Origin: Valencia hispanica
Taxonomy: Eukaryota > Chordata > Actinopteri > Cyprinodontiformes > Valenciidae
Direction: 5' to 3'
NCBI GenBank assembly: GCA_963556495.2
Contig: OY747713.1
Location: 39,103,461-39,167,460, forward strand
DNA: 64,000 nt
Position 1 is the first letter of the stretch. Each line of letters begins with the position of its first letter. Shown piece after piece: positions 1 to 10,905 of this stretch. The position numbers and the translations under genes were made by a program. A model generated the notes under the pieces. The model did no database searches. It was not told the DNA's origin and worked only from the letters and a program-made list of their open reading frames with translations.

Positions 1-389
1 TTGATCCAAGCTGTTCTCTGATTTAAACTACTGTATGAAGAAATATTTTCTTGGGATTTACTGGCATAACCTTTCAACTAGTGTCGTAGTCAAGTCACCA
101 TCTCTCGAGTCCAAGTCCCACTCAAGTCCCGTAGGATTAGTCCAAGTCGAGTCGCTAGGTCCTACAGGCCAAGTCCAAGTCCTAAAAAGAATCTTCCAGT
201 CCAAGTTCTTATCACCTGAGAGCAAGTCAAAATAAGGTGGTATTTCAAGGATTGCCAAAGTCTTCAGAGAACTGCAGAACCTCATTTGTGTTTGGACTGT
301 TATGATTCAGTCAAGCTTTTGGAATGATCAAAATATTAGCCACATCTAAACCTTCAACTTGTATGTTGGACCAGATCCCAACCTAATTA
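1..389. repeat. Degenerate GAGTCCAAGTC short-period repeat
   Basis: From about 65 to 235 the units 'gagtccaagtc', 'caagtccaagtcc' and 'aagtcgagtcg' recur with spacing of roughly 6-12 bases. This is a diverged simple or minisatellite-like repeat, and it keeps frames open on both strands by chance. Bases 236-389 show nothing recognisable. No gene is supported here. Confidence 0.6.
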
Positions 390-479
390 TTTAAGGAAGA
401 GTTCCCTTTGGTTACTGGCACCATTTTCGATATGATGAATCTATCCTTAGTAAATGGATACATGCCACATTTAAGGGTG

Positions 480-950
480 CTGTAATTAAACCTTTACTTA
501 AGACACCTTCCCTCGATCATGATGACTTAGTTAATAACAGACCTATATCTAACCTTCCTTTCTTATCCAAAATCCTTGAGAAAATAGTTGCTAATAAAGT
601 CTGTGAGCACATAAATAGTAAAAAACCTATTTGAAGAGTTTCATTCAGGTTTAAGAGCTCATCAATGCACTGAAACAGCACTGGTGAAAGTTACTAATGA
701 TATTCTCATGGCCTCAGATAACGGACTTGTGTCTGTCCTGGTCTTGTTAGATCTCAGTGCTGGTTTTGACACAGCCGATCATAATATTCTCTTAGAAAGG
801 CTTGAACATGTTGCAGGGATCAAAGGAACAGCACTAGGCTGGTTTAAATCATATTTGTCCGACAGATTCCAGTTTGTTCTTGTCTGATGATAAATCGCCT
901 TCACACTCAGTTACTTATGGAGTACCACAGGGTTCTGTGCTTGGACCAAT
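480..950 (+). pseudogene. LINE reverse transcriptase, N-terminal palm fragment
   Basis: Translation around 480-640 gives a 'NNRPISNLPFLSKILEKI'-like segment, typical of the finger region of jockey/L2 reverse transcriptases. Bases 684-887 give motif A with LDLSAGFDTADHN, where the aspartate after F is the first metal-binding residue. After a stop at about 885 the frame resumes with motif B, YGVPQGSVLGP (about 915-950). Sequence then runs into (AT)n. The FADD/YADD catalytic box expected next is absent: at 2518-2565 the text passes from VIRQ directly to LYLSINPDE, skipping about a dozen residues. This copy could not encode an active enzyme. Confidence 0.8.
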
Positions 951-951
951 T

Positions 952-1015
<64 letters not shown>
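951..1015. repeat. (AT)n microsatellite at a Tc1 insertion point
   Basis: A nearly pure AT dinucleotide tract sits between LINE motif B and the left end of the Tc1-like element. A shorter tract continues at 2497-2517 on the other side, so the element seems to have landed in an AT-rich TA-target stretch. Confidence 0.9.
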
Positions 1016-1017
<2 letters not shown>

Positions 1018-1019
<2 letters not shown>

Positions 1020-2496
1020 CTCAGAAAAAAAAGAAACGTCCCTTTTTCAGGTATATCAACAATAATGTTGTAAAAATCCAAATAACTTTACAGATCTTCA
1101 TTGTAAAGGGTTTAAACAATGTTTTCCAGGCATGTTCAATTAACCATAATCAATTAATTAACATGCACCTGTGGAATGGTCGTTAAGACCTTAACAGCTT
1201 ACAGAAAGTAGGCATTTAAGGTCACAGTTCTAAAAACGCAGGACACTAAAGAGACTTGTCTACCGACTGTGAAAAACACCCAATAGAAAGATGCCCAGGG
1301 TCCCTGCTCATCTGCGTGAACGTGTATTAGGCATGCTGCAGGGAGGCATGAGGACTGCTGATGTGGCTAGGGCAATAAATTGCCATGTCAGCACTGTGAG
1401 ACGCCTAAGACAGCGCTACAGGGAGACAGGAAGGACAGCTGATCATCCTCACAGTGGAAGACCACGTGTAACAACACCTGCACAGGATTGGTACATCCGA
1501 ATATCACACCTGCGTGACAGGTACAGGATGGCCACAATTACTGCCCGAGTCACACCAGGAACACACAATCCCTCCATCAGAGCTCAGACTGTCCGCAATA
1601 GGCTGAGAGAGGCTGGACTGAGGGCTTGTAGGCCTGTTGTAAGGCAGGTCCTTACTAGACATCACCAGCAACAACGCCGCCACAAACCCACCTTCGCTGG
1701 ACCAGACAAGAGTGGCAAAAAGTGCTCTTCATTGATGAGTCACGGTTTTGTCTCACCAGAGGTGATGGACGGATTCGTGTTTATCGTCGAAGGAATGAGC
1801 GTTACACCGAGGCCTGTACCCTGGAGCGGGATCGATTTGGAGGTGGGGGGTCCGTCATGTTCGGGGTTGTATATCACATCACCATCGGACTGAGTTTGTT
1901 GTCATTGCAGGCAATCTCAATGCCTTGCGGTACAGGGAAGACATCCTCCTCCCTCATGTCGTACCCTTTATGCATGCTCATTCGGACATGATCCTCCAGC
2001 AGGACAATGCCACCAGCCATACTGCTCGTTCTGTGCGTGAGTATCTGCATGACAGCAATGTCAGTGTTCTGCCATGGCCAGCGAGGAGCCCAGATCTCAA
2101 TCCCATTAAGCACGTCTGGGACCCTGTTGGATCGCAGGGTGAGGACTAGGGCCATTCCCCCCAGAAATGTCCAGGAATTTTCAAGTGCCTTGGTGGAAGA
2201 GTGGGGTAACATCTCACAGCAAGAACTGAATAATCTGGTCCAGTCCATGAGGAGGAGATTCACTGCAGTACTTCAAGCAGCTGGTGGCCACACCAGATAC
2301 TGACTGGTACTTTTGATTTTGAGCCTCCCTTCATTCAAGGACACATTATTCTATTTTTGTTAGTCACATGTCTGTGAAACATTTTTAGTTTATGTCTTAT
2401 GGTGTTGACTCTTTTAGTGTTCATACAAATATTTACACACATTAAGTTTACTGAAAGTAAAAGCAGTTGATAGGACGTTTCTTTTTTTGCTGAGTT
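1018..2496 (+). mobile_element. Tc1-like DNA transposon, copy 1, complete ends
   Basis: The left end reads AACTCAG then an A-rich stretch and GAAACGTCC; the right end is its inverse, GGACGTTTC...GCTGAGTT. Both sides are flanked by TA (1016-1017 and 2497-2498), the target duplication of Tc1/mariner elements. The 1479-bp length fits a full element. A second copy with the same ends lies at 60823-62305. It sits inside the L2 LINE, so it is younger than that LINE. Its transposase gene is broken (see 1291-2303), so it could move only if supplied with transposase. Confidence 0.92.
1291..2303 (+). pseudogene. Tc1-like transposase, frameshifted, third catalytic acid lost
   Basis: The start codon is chosen because MPRVPAHLRERVLGML begins the paired helix-turn-helix DNA-binding part. 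The N-terminal frame is open to about 1690 (helix-turn-helix with STVRRLRQRYRETGR, then a GRP(R/K)-type linker GRPRV). Against copy 2, an indel near 1690, a 1-base loss near 1865 and a 1-base gain near 2125 shift the frame, giving catalytic segments in three frames: FIDES (first D, about 1726), QQDNATSHTA (second D) and NPIKHVWD. The last should be NPIEHVWD: the third residue of the DD34E triad is AAG (Lys) at 2108-2110 instead of GAG. The C-terminus ends AAGGHTRY. The gene is dead on several counts. Confidence 0.9.
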
Positions 2497-2574
2497 TATA
2501 TATATATATATATATATGCTTCCAATTGGTAAAGTCATTAGACAGCTATATTTATCCATAAATCCTGATGAATC

Positions 2575-3247
2575 TGTCATGCTAGCTGCTAATTAAAGGA
2601 ACCAAACAAAGTAAATAAAGAAAAATGATTTAATTAAACAAAAGAACGAGGCACAGGTAAGTGAGTATTTTGTAAGTACAAAACCGGGGAAACCAGGAAG
2701 TGAGACAATAGGGAGCACTGGTACCGAAACAGGGAAGTGAGACAATAGGGAGCACTGGAACCGAAACAGGGAAGTTAGACAACGGACCAGCGAGTTGTGA
2801 CTGAATGAGAGCAGGATATATACTGAGGAGGGAGTGAGGAGTGACAGAGAAAGGGCTGAGACTAATTAAGAGAAACTGTTGCAGGTGATGGTGATCAGTG
2901 AAAACTGGGTCAGGAGCAGATTGGCAGGGAGACAACAGGAAAGGAACACACATAAGAAACAGAAAGCAATCCTAAACTAGAAAACTAAAGATAATATATC
3001 TAAGGAGGAATCTGAGGGGAACTTAAGGAAACACTGGAGAACAGAAGGAAGAAATAAATTAGGAAACTATCTAAAGAGAAATAAACTAAGGAAAAACAAA
3101 TGAGAAGGTGGACACAAACAAAAGGTGAAAACATCTAAGAGCAAGGAGGGAATATGAAAACAAGGAAGTGTCATAAAATAAATACATTAAAATGATAATT
3201 AAACCGAATAAGGAAAAGAACTAACTTCATACACAAAACCTATGAGA
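2575..3247 (-). mobile_element. Probable solo LTR (or LTR-like element) inside the LINE
   Basis: The insert interrupts the LINE and is flanked by an exact 5-bp direct repeat, GAATC (2570-2574 and 3248-3252), as expected of an LTR integrase. Its ends are TGTCAT and ATGAGA, close to an inverted TGTCAT/ATGACA. On the minus strand there is a TATA-like 'cagtatatatcc' at about 2815-2828. Inside, a 38-bp unit beginning GGAAGTGAGACAATAGGG repeats about 2.4 times (about 2695-2790). No coding part is present. The strand is a guess from the TATA position. An alternative is a non-autonomous DNA element with a 5-bp duplication. Confidence 0.55.
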
Positions 3248-3274
3248 GAATCCATTCAGTAAGGTAGATTACAG

Positions 3275-3600
3275 GCGTGTCTGGAGGACATCAAAACGTG
3301 GATGACTCTAAACTTTTTTCTTTTAAATTCTGACAAGACAGAAGTTGCCGTCTTTGGACCAGAAGCTCTAAAAAAAGAAACTTCTTACTCAATTGTCCTC
3401 CGGTAATAACATAAAGAACCTCGACCTTATTTTTGACCAAAACATGAAATTCAAATCCCATATTAAACAGGTTTCTAGGATTTCTTTCTTTCACCTCCGG
3501 AATATTTCTAAAATGAGAAACATCCTCTCCAGGAGTGATGCTGAGAAACTAGTCCATGCATTTGTTACTTCAATGCTGCAGCGAGAATATTAAAAGGAGA
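3275..3600 (+). pseudogene. LINE reverse transcriptase, C-terminal fragment
   Basis: Translation gives LEDIKTWMTLNFLLLNSDKTEV (about 3280-3350), the usual thumb-region 'N..KTE' motif of L2-like enzymes. After a stop comes a second open piece (3393-3590) with KNLDLIFDQNMKFKSHIKQV, the 'LGV.(F/L)D..L.F..HI' segment, and SFFHLRNISKMRN. Translation ends at 3593. The rest to about 4200 is degenerate coding sequence and 3' UTR. Confidence 0.75.
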
Positions 3601-4200
3601 GATCACATTCCCAGAATAGAATTTTAGATCCTCCTTCTTACATATAAAGTCCTTAATAATCAAGCTCCATCATACATCAGAGATCTGATTGTTCCATATG
3701 TTCCTAATGGAGCAACTTCGATCTCAGACTGCAGGTTTACTGGTGGTTCCTAGGATTTCTAAAAGTAGAATGGGAGGCAGATATTTTAGTAATCAGGCTC
3801 CTCTCCTGTGGAACCAGCTCCTTGTTTTAGTCCGTGAGGCAGACACTCTGTTTACTTTAATGCCATAACTTAAAGCTTATAGTCAGAGTGGCTAAGGTCA
3901 TCCTGAGCTATCTCTGTAGTTATGCTGCTATAGGCTTAGGCTGTTGGGTTGAGATTTTCCTCTCCACTGTTACTACATGCTTGCTCAGTCTGAGGGATTG
4001 CTGTGGTTGGAGTCTGCATCAGTGGGCCACAACCTCAAGTCAATGACTAGATGCAATCTGCTGGGGTTCCTTCAATAGAAAACTTTTTTAATTGATTGGA
4101 ATGTTTTATGATTGTATTGAAATGCCTTTTCTTGTGAAGTGCCTTGAGATGACTTCTGTTGTGAATCGGCACTATATAAATAAACTGAATTAAACTAAAT

Positions 4201-4671
4201 TGAATTTACCTTACCAGACCTTTGCCACACTTCAGGAACTTTAGAAGTTGGTCAAGTTGTGCCATAAACTTTTGGATTTCATTTTTTTTTTTAAATAGCC
4301 ATACACAAACTCAGTGAAAATCAACTCTGTGCTAACTGGTGAAAGGTGTCGAACAGTTGGATCGTTATGCGAGGCACTCAAAGAAAGGCTGTGTGGGTGT
4401 TTTTAGTTCAGAATCTGAAAGACTATTATAGTTCAGATTTACTTTCCTGCAGACTGACTTAAAGGTCAGATATTGATTTTAGACCACGCACTTACATATT
4501 TTATGTTTTTGCCCAGTGATTCCACAGATGACGTGTTCAAAAGAGACAGAGATCATTTGAAATTCATAAGCCCAATGATGGCGGTTGACCTTGTAAACTT
4601 CTCCAGCTTGCAGCCAAGTAAAGTTTCACTTTTGCAACCAACCTCGGTGATCTAATGAAGGGTTGGAGAGG

Positions 4672-4703
<32 letters not shown>

Positions 4704-6562
4704 TGCGTCTGCTATCTGCGGGGCCTTGTTGTGAAATTAAAGGTCATTCACACTGGATGAACAACCCTGATACCTCCTATCTCTCCCCTCGCTGGCCAAC
4801 GGGGAAATCAAACACTATTAGACTAGAGAAGCGTCCTTTATCACTGCGGTCATTATCGTCGGAATCATCACCCCGGCCACGGAGCATCATTTAGCCTACC
4901 CATTTAACTTCTCACCAGCCATGTGTCATACATATCCACTAGTGACAATGTGTCCGGCAATATTGCTAGCTAGGGGGAATTATTCAGAAAGGAAAGCAAT
5001 TAATAGGCCACTAAAGGTTGAAGATCCACAGGCATAGTACAGTGATAGGACATGGCGAAAAGGAAAGAGAAGTTAGAGAGCTGAATTACTTATTAATACC
5101 ACTAATGAGGGCAACGCAATGGGCTTAAGAGGGATCTACGTAATGCAGCTGCTGCTGTGTAATGGAGGTAAATGGTCTATCCCTGCTCATGTAAGAGTAT
5201 ATGCTGAAATGCAAAACAGTGAGCCCTGAGTATCTTCCAGAAGACTTGAATGTAATATAGCTGTGATTGGGTCTTGATGCAAATGAAGTAGTACCCAAAA
5301 GAAGTAAAGCTAAGAGTTAAGCTTGGGTAGTTTGTTCTGTTTCTACTCAGTTTCCCCCTTTCAGACAGCAGCTCAAATCTTGTAGGTGTCTTGTAATTTT
5401 AAGTTTTGCAGTTTGATTTCATTTGAGAATCAAAGTTTCCTTAGTTCAGACAGCAAAGCACAGGATTTATGGATAAAAACAGCTTAAAAGCAGAAAAGTA
5501 ACAGTTTGATCAAACTATACCTTCTCACAATGCCGAGCACCTAACCTGTCCAATCTCCAGACTTCAAAATGTGGATAATTGTATTTCTCACAACTTTTTG
5601 TGCTTGTCTGTGCATGTTGTGATGCTATACTGGTTAAGTTAAGCTTAAATATGTTTTCTCAATGCTGGCTAGTGAAAACCTGCTATAGCTTAGTAAACAC
5701 TATGAACAAGCACATTTCAACCTGTCTGTGGGTCTCAGGGCAAGAGGTTCTGACAATATCATCTTAAATAGGGTATCTATCTTTCTCTCTCTCTCAAATG
5801 ATGCATGTGTAGTGAAGCAAATAAGTAAACACGGTGCAGGCAAGTCACCTGAAATGTCTCCACCACCAAATCTATAGAGACACAGTAGGATGAAGAAGCC
5901 ATCTTTCAGCCACCTCGTTTCAGCATCTACGACATAAGATGTTCCCTATCAAACTGGCAGAGTTTTGATCCAAGATGCAAAAACACTGAAAGGTAGAAAA
6001 ATCAACTCATTGGCCTCAGGACTCAGGACTAATATAAAAGGCTGCATAGGTTGGATGAGTTTAAACCCAGGCTCTTTGATTTGGTTCAGTTGAATAGTGG
6101 AGGGAAAAGTAAAAGTGAATTGATTTACTTGTAAAGACATATATACTTTTGACAGGGGTCACCTACCCAAGGAGTAATTTTCTTTAAGACATAAAAAAGT
6201 TGACATTTCCTTCCGTCTAAACTAGAAAATGTTTCTGAAATCAAAAGTGAAAAGGTGCCCACATGAAGACGTCTACTTGTGTATGAATATGGTTGAAAAG
6301 TTGTTGCCGTCGAACAAATGGGCTAACAAAAGTTAACTTTAAACATCTTGGTTTAGGCTAAATCTTCATAGAACATGGGCTAAAAGACACCTGATTTCAG
6401 TATAGTTATTGGGCTAAGTTAAGACAAGAACTGGTCCTCCTGAACCAGCCATAGCAAGATGCATATGGATGTTGAGTGTTAAAAAGATTTAGTTCTTTTT
6501 TTAAAGAGTTAAGTTGAATGGAGGCACTTTGGTCAGCTAACTAGTTTCATCCCACCCCTACA
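4201..6562. other. Mostly unique intergenic DNA
   Basis: No gene or intact element is recognised. A (GA)n tract lies at about 4672-4704 and a short CT tract at 5782-5795. Bases 4870-5210 are repeat-free and AT-rich with TTAATA and TAATTA-like words; I cannot tell from one sequence whether they are conserved. The remaining open frames are short and lack any recognisable domain. Confidence 0.5.
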
Positions 6563-6564
6563 TA

Positions 6565-7114
6565 CAGGTACATCCTAATATTTTTTCACGCATTTGAAAA
6601 AGTAAAACTCATTATATTGTTTCGATTGATAACACAAAGAGTAATATTTCAAGCCCTTATTTCTTGTAATTATTATTATGGCTTACAGATAATGGAATCC
6701 CACAACTCAGTGTCTCACAAAATGTGAATGTTGTAATATATAGCATACATTGAAACTCAAAGCACAGTCATAGAAAGATGAGTGAAAGGAAAAGGTGTGG
6801 TAAAAAAAAAAAGTTGCAACAGGGATAATCACAGCCTTGTGACAGGGATTCAGGAATTTTGGGGAGTGAATTCTGTTAAAAATCTCCTTTTTAATGATCT
6901 TATGTAATATTAAAATGTTCTTACACACTGAATTTTGGGGCTTCCTTATTTTGAAATTATAATCATCAACATTAGAATTTGAGGAAAAAAAGGCTCGGCA
7001 TATTTCACTTTATATGTAATTAATGTAAACAATATATACCTTTCACTTTCTGAAATGAGTGACAAAAAATCTATAACTTTTTCATGATACTCTAGTTTTA
7101 TTAAACTCCACTTG
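6565..7114 (+). mobile_element. Internally deleted Tc1-like element (550 bp)
   Basis: The left end CAGGTACATCCTAATA and the right end, ending in ...CTCCACTTG, are inverted relatives of each other. TA flanks both sides (6563-6564 and 7115-7116). The 'ATTTCAAGCC...TTATGGCTTACAG' sequence at about 6645-6690 has an inverted partner at about 6955-7010. A scrap near 6810-6860 resembles the transposase segment at about 49125-49180, so this is a deletion derivative of the family seen at 48635-49510. No coding capacity. Confidence 0.7.
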
Positions 7115-7173
7115 TACATAATTTATAGGGCCTCACAAAATCACAAAACAAATTTAAAACCAAACTGTCTTAA

Positions 7174-8399
7174 AGGAGTCATAACCTAGTATTATCTTAG
7201 AAACCCACGTTTTATTAGAGTCTTTCAGGCCCCTCTAAAAAAGAAAAGTTGAAAAAAAGTGATAAAAATAAACACAGAGCTCCTCTGACCCTTATTTCTG
7301 AAGGCATTATTGTCTCGCGAGATCTGATGCGATACTTTGGCTGTCGTGCACGAGCATTGTAATAATGCAAATGAGGGACGCATTGATTGGTGGCAGGAAG
7401 GAGAGGGGTTGACACCGCAGGTAACGCTTTCAGCATATCTAACCCATATCTACTACTCCCGGTAGCATACGATAGCCACATTAGCAGTTAGCTGCTGTTT
7501 GTTACACACAGCAGAGCAATAAAAACACAGCCTTACCATTTCAATTGCAGGCAAGTCTCTGATTGTTGGAATTCCCCCTTTTTCCAAACGGAGCTTCGAT
7601 GCCAACTTCGCCTGATATTGTCCCAAATTCGTAAAGGATTCCGGCGCAAAAAATAGAAAAAATATTTCCATATTGATTCTGGCAGTCAACAACGGAGCAA
7701 CTCACGTGTTGCACTACGTTTCTGGCAGAAATTGTTTTAGCTGATTTAGCTGATTAAAATAAAAGGCTGACACGAATACGTCTTTTTCATGAATCATTGC
7801 GTGAAGAAACTTTCTGCATCTTTCATGGTGGAGTTCGTACTTTGAATCGGTGATGTGTCGGTCGCGAACGAACCGGCTCTAAGAGCTAACTCTTTGAAGT
7901 GAAAGATGGGAGCTGGCTCGTCATTGGGAGCCCCCCCCGCGCTTGTTTTGGTACATTTGGTACACATCGTTTTGCATTAATTTTGGTAATAAATACACTT
8001 TAAGCAACAGAAAATCTGAGGAGCCGAAAGAGCCGGCTCTTTATGGTGAGCCAAGCCAAACGAACTGGCTCTCCAAAAAGAGCTGGAATTCCCATCACTA
8101 GAATTCAGTAATGGCGGCGCTCGACTGAATATGAGGGGGAGAAGGGAGAGAGGGAGGACGGGCTTCCTGCAGCATAGGTAGGTCTGCGATGTCTATATAT
8201 GGTATATCCTGCGCCGACTTGACGTCAAGTCGGCCAGAAATTAAAACCACGTATTTGAGTGCTCGTGCACGTGGGCTGGTTGACGAACCCAGGGGTAAAC
8301 AAACGCTTCACTTTTAAATATCGGCAGTGTATAATCGTTAGGCAATCATAACATACCTTTTTTCTCATGGAAAAGGGAAAATTACAGGTCATGACTCCT
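7174..8399. mobile_element. TTAA-target DNA element (piggyBac or Kolobok type), 1.2 kb
   Basis: TTAA occurs exactly at both borders (7170-7173 and 8400-8403). Inside it are inverted ends AGGAGTCATAACCT (left) and AGGTCATGACTCCT (right), a 13/14 match when inverted. Both piggyBac and Kolobok superfamilies use TTAA, so the class cannot be settled. The only longish minus-strand frame is 7453-7692 (79 codons), which has no motif I recognise. A separate repeat rich in 'agagccggctct' lies inside at about 7843-8095. Confidence 0.72.
7843..8095. repeat. AGAGCCGGCTCT-rich interspersed repeat nested in TTAA element
   Basis: The block begins near GGTGATGTGTCGGTCG and ends near GGAATTCCCATCACT, and contains several copies of palindromic GAGCCGGCTC/GAGCTGGCTC words. 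Start and end are loosely inverted (GTGATG...CATCAC), suggesting a MITE. I could not identify a clean target duplication. Confidence 0.5.
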
Positions 8400-8403
8400 T
8401 TAA

Positions 8404-9600
8404 TAAAACTATACATAGTTCACATAAAACAGTTAATCAGGTAAAACACCTGCAAAATGAACAAAAATACAATATTCACAGAAAATTTGGAGCACTTCCA
8501 AAATCTAACTACATTACTGGTGAATAAGTAGACGTAGGTTTATTTTCTTGTATTCTTGTCTCTTTTTTTTTTTTTCTTTTGAAAATGACGGCTGGAGGTC
8601 TGGGAGACGAGTTAAAAGCGAGGAGCTTCTCCGCAGTTCAAGTTATTCTCACAAAACTTTTGAAGGATCTGCCTCCCCCCATTTATAAAGAGTAGCTTTG
8701 CCAAAGAGTTTTGTGACACGTCTTATCTTTTTTTTTTCTTTTTTTTTTATCGGTGACTAAAACATTTTAAAAAAAATCCCTGCGCTTCCTTCACAGCATG
8801 GCTGGCACTAATTAGTTTTGCACACATATTACTCGTGAGGTTTGCAAAACCCCTGCCTCCCTCCAACCCCAAGTTGACAAAAGATGAAACAAAAAAGGAA
8901 TAAACACTCATATATTTTGGAAGTGGAAGCAAAGGCAAAAATAAAAAATAGCCACATCTAAGTAAATCATGATGCTTAATAGAAACAGGTGCATTGACTT
9001 TTCAGCTCGTTTGCATTAAGGCCATTAATAACTTGCCTTTTTGTTCATTGTGTGAAAAGCTGTAACCACACAAATTGGATTATTGAAAATATTCAATTTT
9101 TAACCCTATTGCTTCTTTGGGATGCTGGCAAAAAAACTGCCTTTCTCTCAGATGAAAACTGGAATTTGCATATGAGGAGCCTGAACTTTCTTTCACGTGC
9201 CTCCATCTATGAGGCCAATTTCCTGCTTTTGTCCAATCCTGTTGTCCTGAATATTCAAATGCCGATGCCTCTAAGGAGAACAGACATCCTCGAGTCTGTC
9301 TGATCTTCATCTTAAGAGCAAGGCCAAAGTTCTGGCTGTCAGCTCCAATCACCCAGGTTGGTACATTCTAACATTACTAACATCTTCTTTTTCATATTAA
9401 CATCAAGGGCTTCCCCCCCCCCCTTCCAATTTACCTAAGGGAAGATATGACAACAGTGGTGGTGGGGGTTGGATATGGAGGCAAATACAAAATAACTCCC
9501 TCTGAAATGCCAGAAATAATTAGAGTCTGCTCTGGATGTGAGTTAACAAGCGATCAAACATCAGGCACCCTTCAGCTGCTGTGCGGCTGGGCTTAATAAA
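8404..9600. other. Unique intergenic DNA
   Basis: No gene or repeat family is recognised. Homopolymer runs occur at 8561-8580 (T), 8727-8748 (T) and about 9411-9423 (C). The part 9000-9350 is repeat-free, is open on both strands for about 80-90 codons, and holds words such as GAATTTGCATATGAG and AATATTCAAATG; it is a possible non-coding regulatory block, but conservation cannot be seen from one sequence. Confidence 0.4.
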
Positions 9601-10905
9601 AAAGGATGGATGGGGGAAGCAAAGGGTAGGGGTAGCTCAGGCATTTTCAGGTCAGCGAGAGAAACAAGGCAGAGATGTAAGGGCCCGTTTGCAGCAGGAG
9701 GTTACTTCGTAATTGGGATAGAGGATTTGATAAACCGATGGGTCCCTTCGTACAGGGTGCAGGGGGACAGTTCGAGGACATGGCGGCGGGGGTGAGGGGG
9801 AAGGAGGAACGAAGAAGGGTGTAGATGAGGGAAGAGAAAGAAATGCATGTTGTGGAGGGTGGGGGGGGGGGGGGATATTCTGGCGCAGAGATGTGCGGGG
9901 AGTGACCTGACAGAAAAAATGAAGGTAAAAGGAGCTATGAGATTGTCCACAAGAGGAGGAAGTTAAAGTGGAATGAGTTTGGAGGAGCAATTTCATTCTG
10001 GTGCCCTGGGATGAGAGAGCAGATAGCAGTTTTTCCTCAAACTAGAGGGTTGGTGGTGGTGGTGGTGGGGAGGGGGGTTACTGTAGTGGCAGGTGAAAGG
10101 AGATATCTGAAGAGGTCAGGTGTTTGACTGTGAACGGTTAGAGAAAAATACCTGTTAGGCTGTGGCCTAGGAAATAAGAAAAGGTAAAGAGAAGACTGAT
10201 TATTGGGGAGAAGAAAACTGCAGATTTTCTGATGCAGGGAATGCTGAGGCAGTGGTGAAAGAGATGAATTAAGTGGAAGATGGCTGATGGGGGACACTCT
10301 GTGAATGGTGGAAGATACTTGCAGCAAGTGACGGCTGGGTGGAGGTCTGAGAGACTGTATTATACAAGCTGAAATGATTTAAGGGGTGCCTGCAAATAGT
10401 AGTCTTCAAGTAGAGGAAATGGTCAGGTGTTTTAATGTGAATGCTTGACTAGGACAGACATACCCTTTTATATGGGGTCTGGGAAATAAGGAAAGATGAG
10501 GAGGAGGTAGATTGCTGAGGAGAAGACAATTCCACATTTCTTGAGAACTGTCTTATTACACAAGCAAAAACCGATGGAGGGAATGGAAAATTTCAAGTCA
10601 AAGCTGAGGAAGCGGTCAGGTATTTAAATAGGAACTGTTACATTGGAAGGGACTGCGGTCTAGGAGATGAAGAAAATGAAGAAAGATGGATGAAAGTCTT
10701 AGATTTCTGACGACAGAAATCCTACATGAATTGGGTTTTGGTTGATTGGGGCACTCCTGGTATAGTAGAAGACAAGGGCAACTAGTAACAGATGGGTGAA
10801 GGTGGGAAAAAAAAAGTTGATTATACAAGCAAGAGGGATTTGGGGACGCTTGGGAATGCAAGACTTCCAATGAAAGCTGAGGAGGCAATATGCTTCCATC
10901 ATTCA
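9600..10905. repeat. Purine-rich block with degenerate long-period tandem repeats
   Basis: The plus strand is strongly GA-biased with few pyrimidine runs. Related segments recur: GGTCAGGTGTTT-like units at about 10105, 10424 and 10612, and ATTATACAAGC or ATTACACAAGC units at about 10359, 10555 and 10820. Spacings are about 190, 260 and 320 bp, so units have diverged and carry indels. A G18-type run lies at 9858-9875 and a (GGT)n tract at 10051-10068. Proline/serine-rich frames on the minus strand are by-products of this bias. Confidence 0.6.

Larger units (their letters stand above)
390..4200 (+). mobile_element. L2/jockey-type LINE relic, split by two insertions
   Basis: Fragments of a fish L2-like non-LTR retrotransposon lie in order on the plus strand: reverse-transcriptase start (about 390-950), a short piece (2518-2574), then thumb region and 3' UTR (3253-4200). 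Gaps are filled by an (AT)n tract plus a Tc1-like element (1018-2496) and a solo-LTR-like insert (2575-3247). The 3' end carries the usual L2 tail, a 'cactatataaataaa' segment followed by short AATTGAA-like repeats at about 4170-4200. Reading-frame breaks are frequent, so the copy is dead. The split pieces join in a consistent order, which supports one original element rather than several. Confidence 0.8.

Noticed and set aside
1291..2303. Functional transposase gene
   Set aside because: At least three frame breaks and loss of the third catalytic acid.
2690..2790. CRISPR-like spaced repeats
   Set aside because: Only about 2.4 direct tandem units with no unique spacers, in vertebrate DNA inside an LTR-like insert.
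9652..10327. Proline/serine-rich minus-strand frames of 82-114 codons
   Set aside because: They follow from the purine bias of the plus strand; no domain or splice context.
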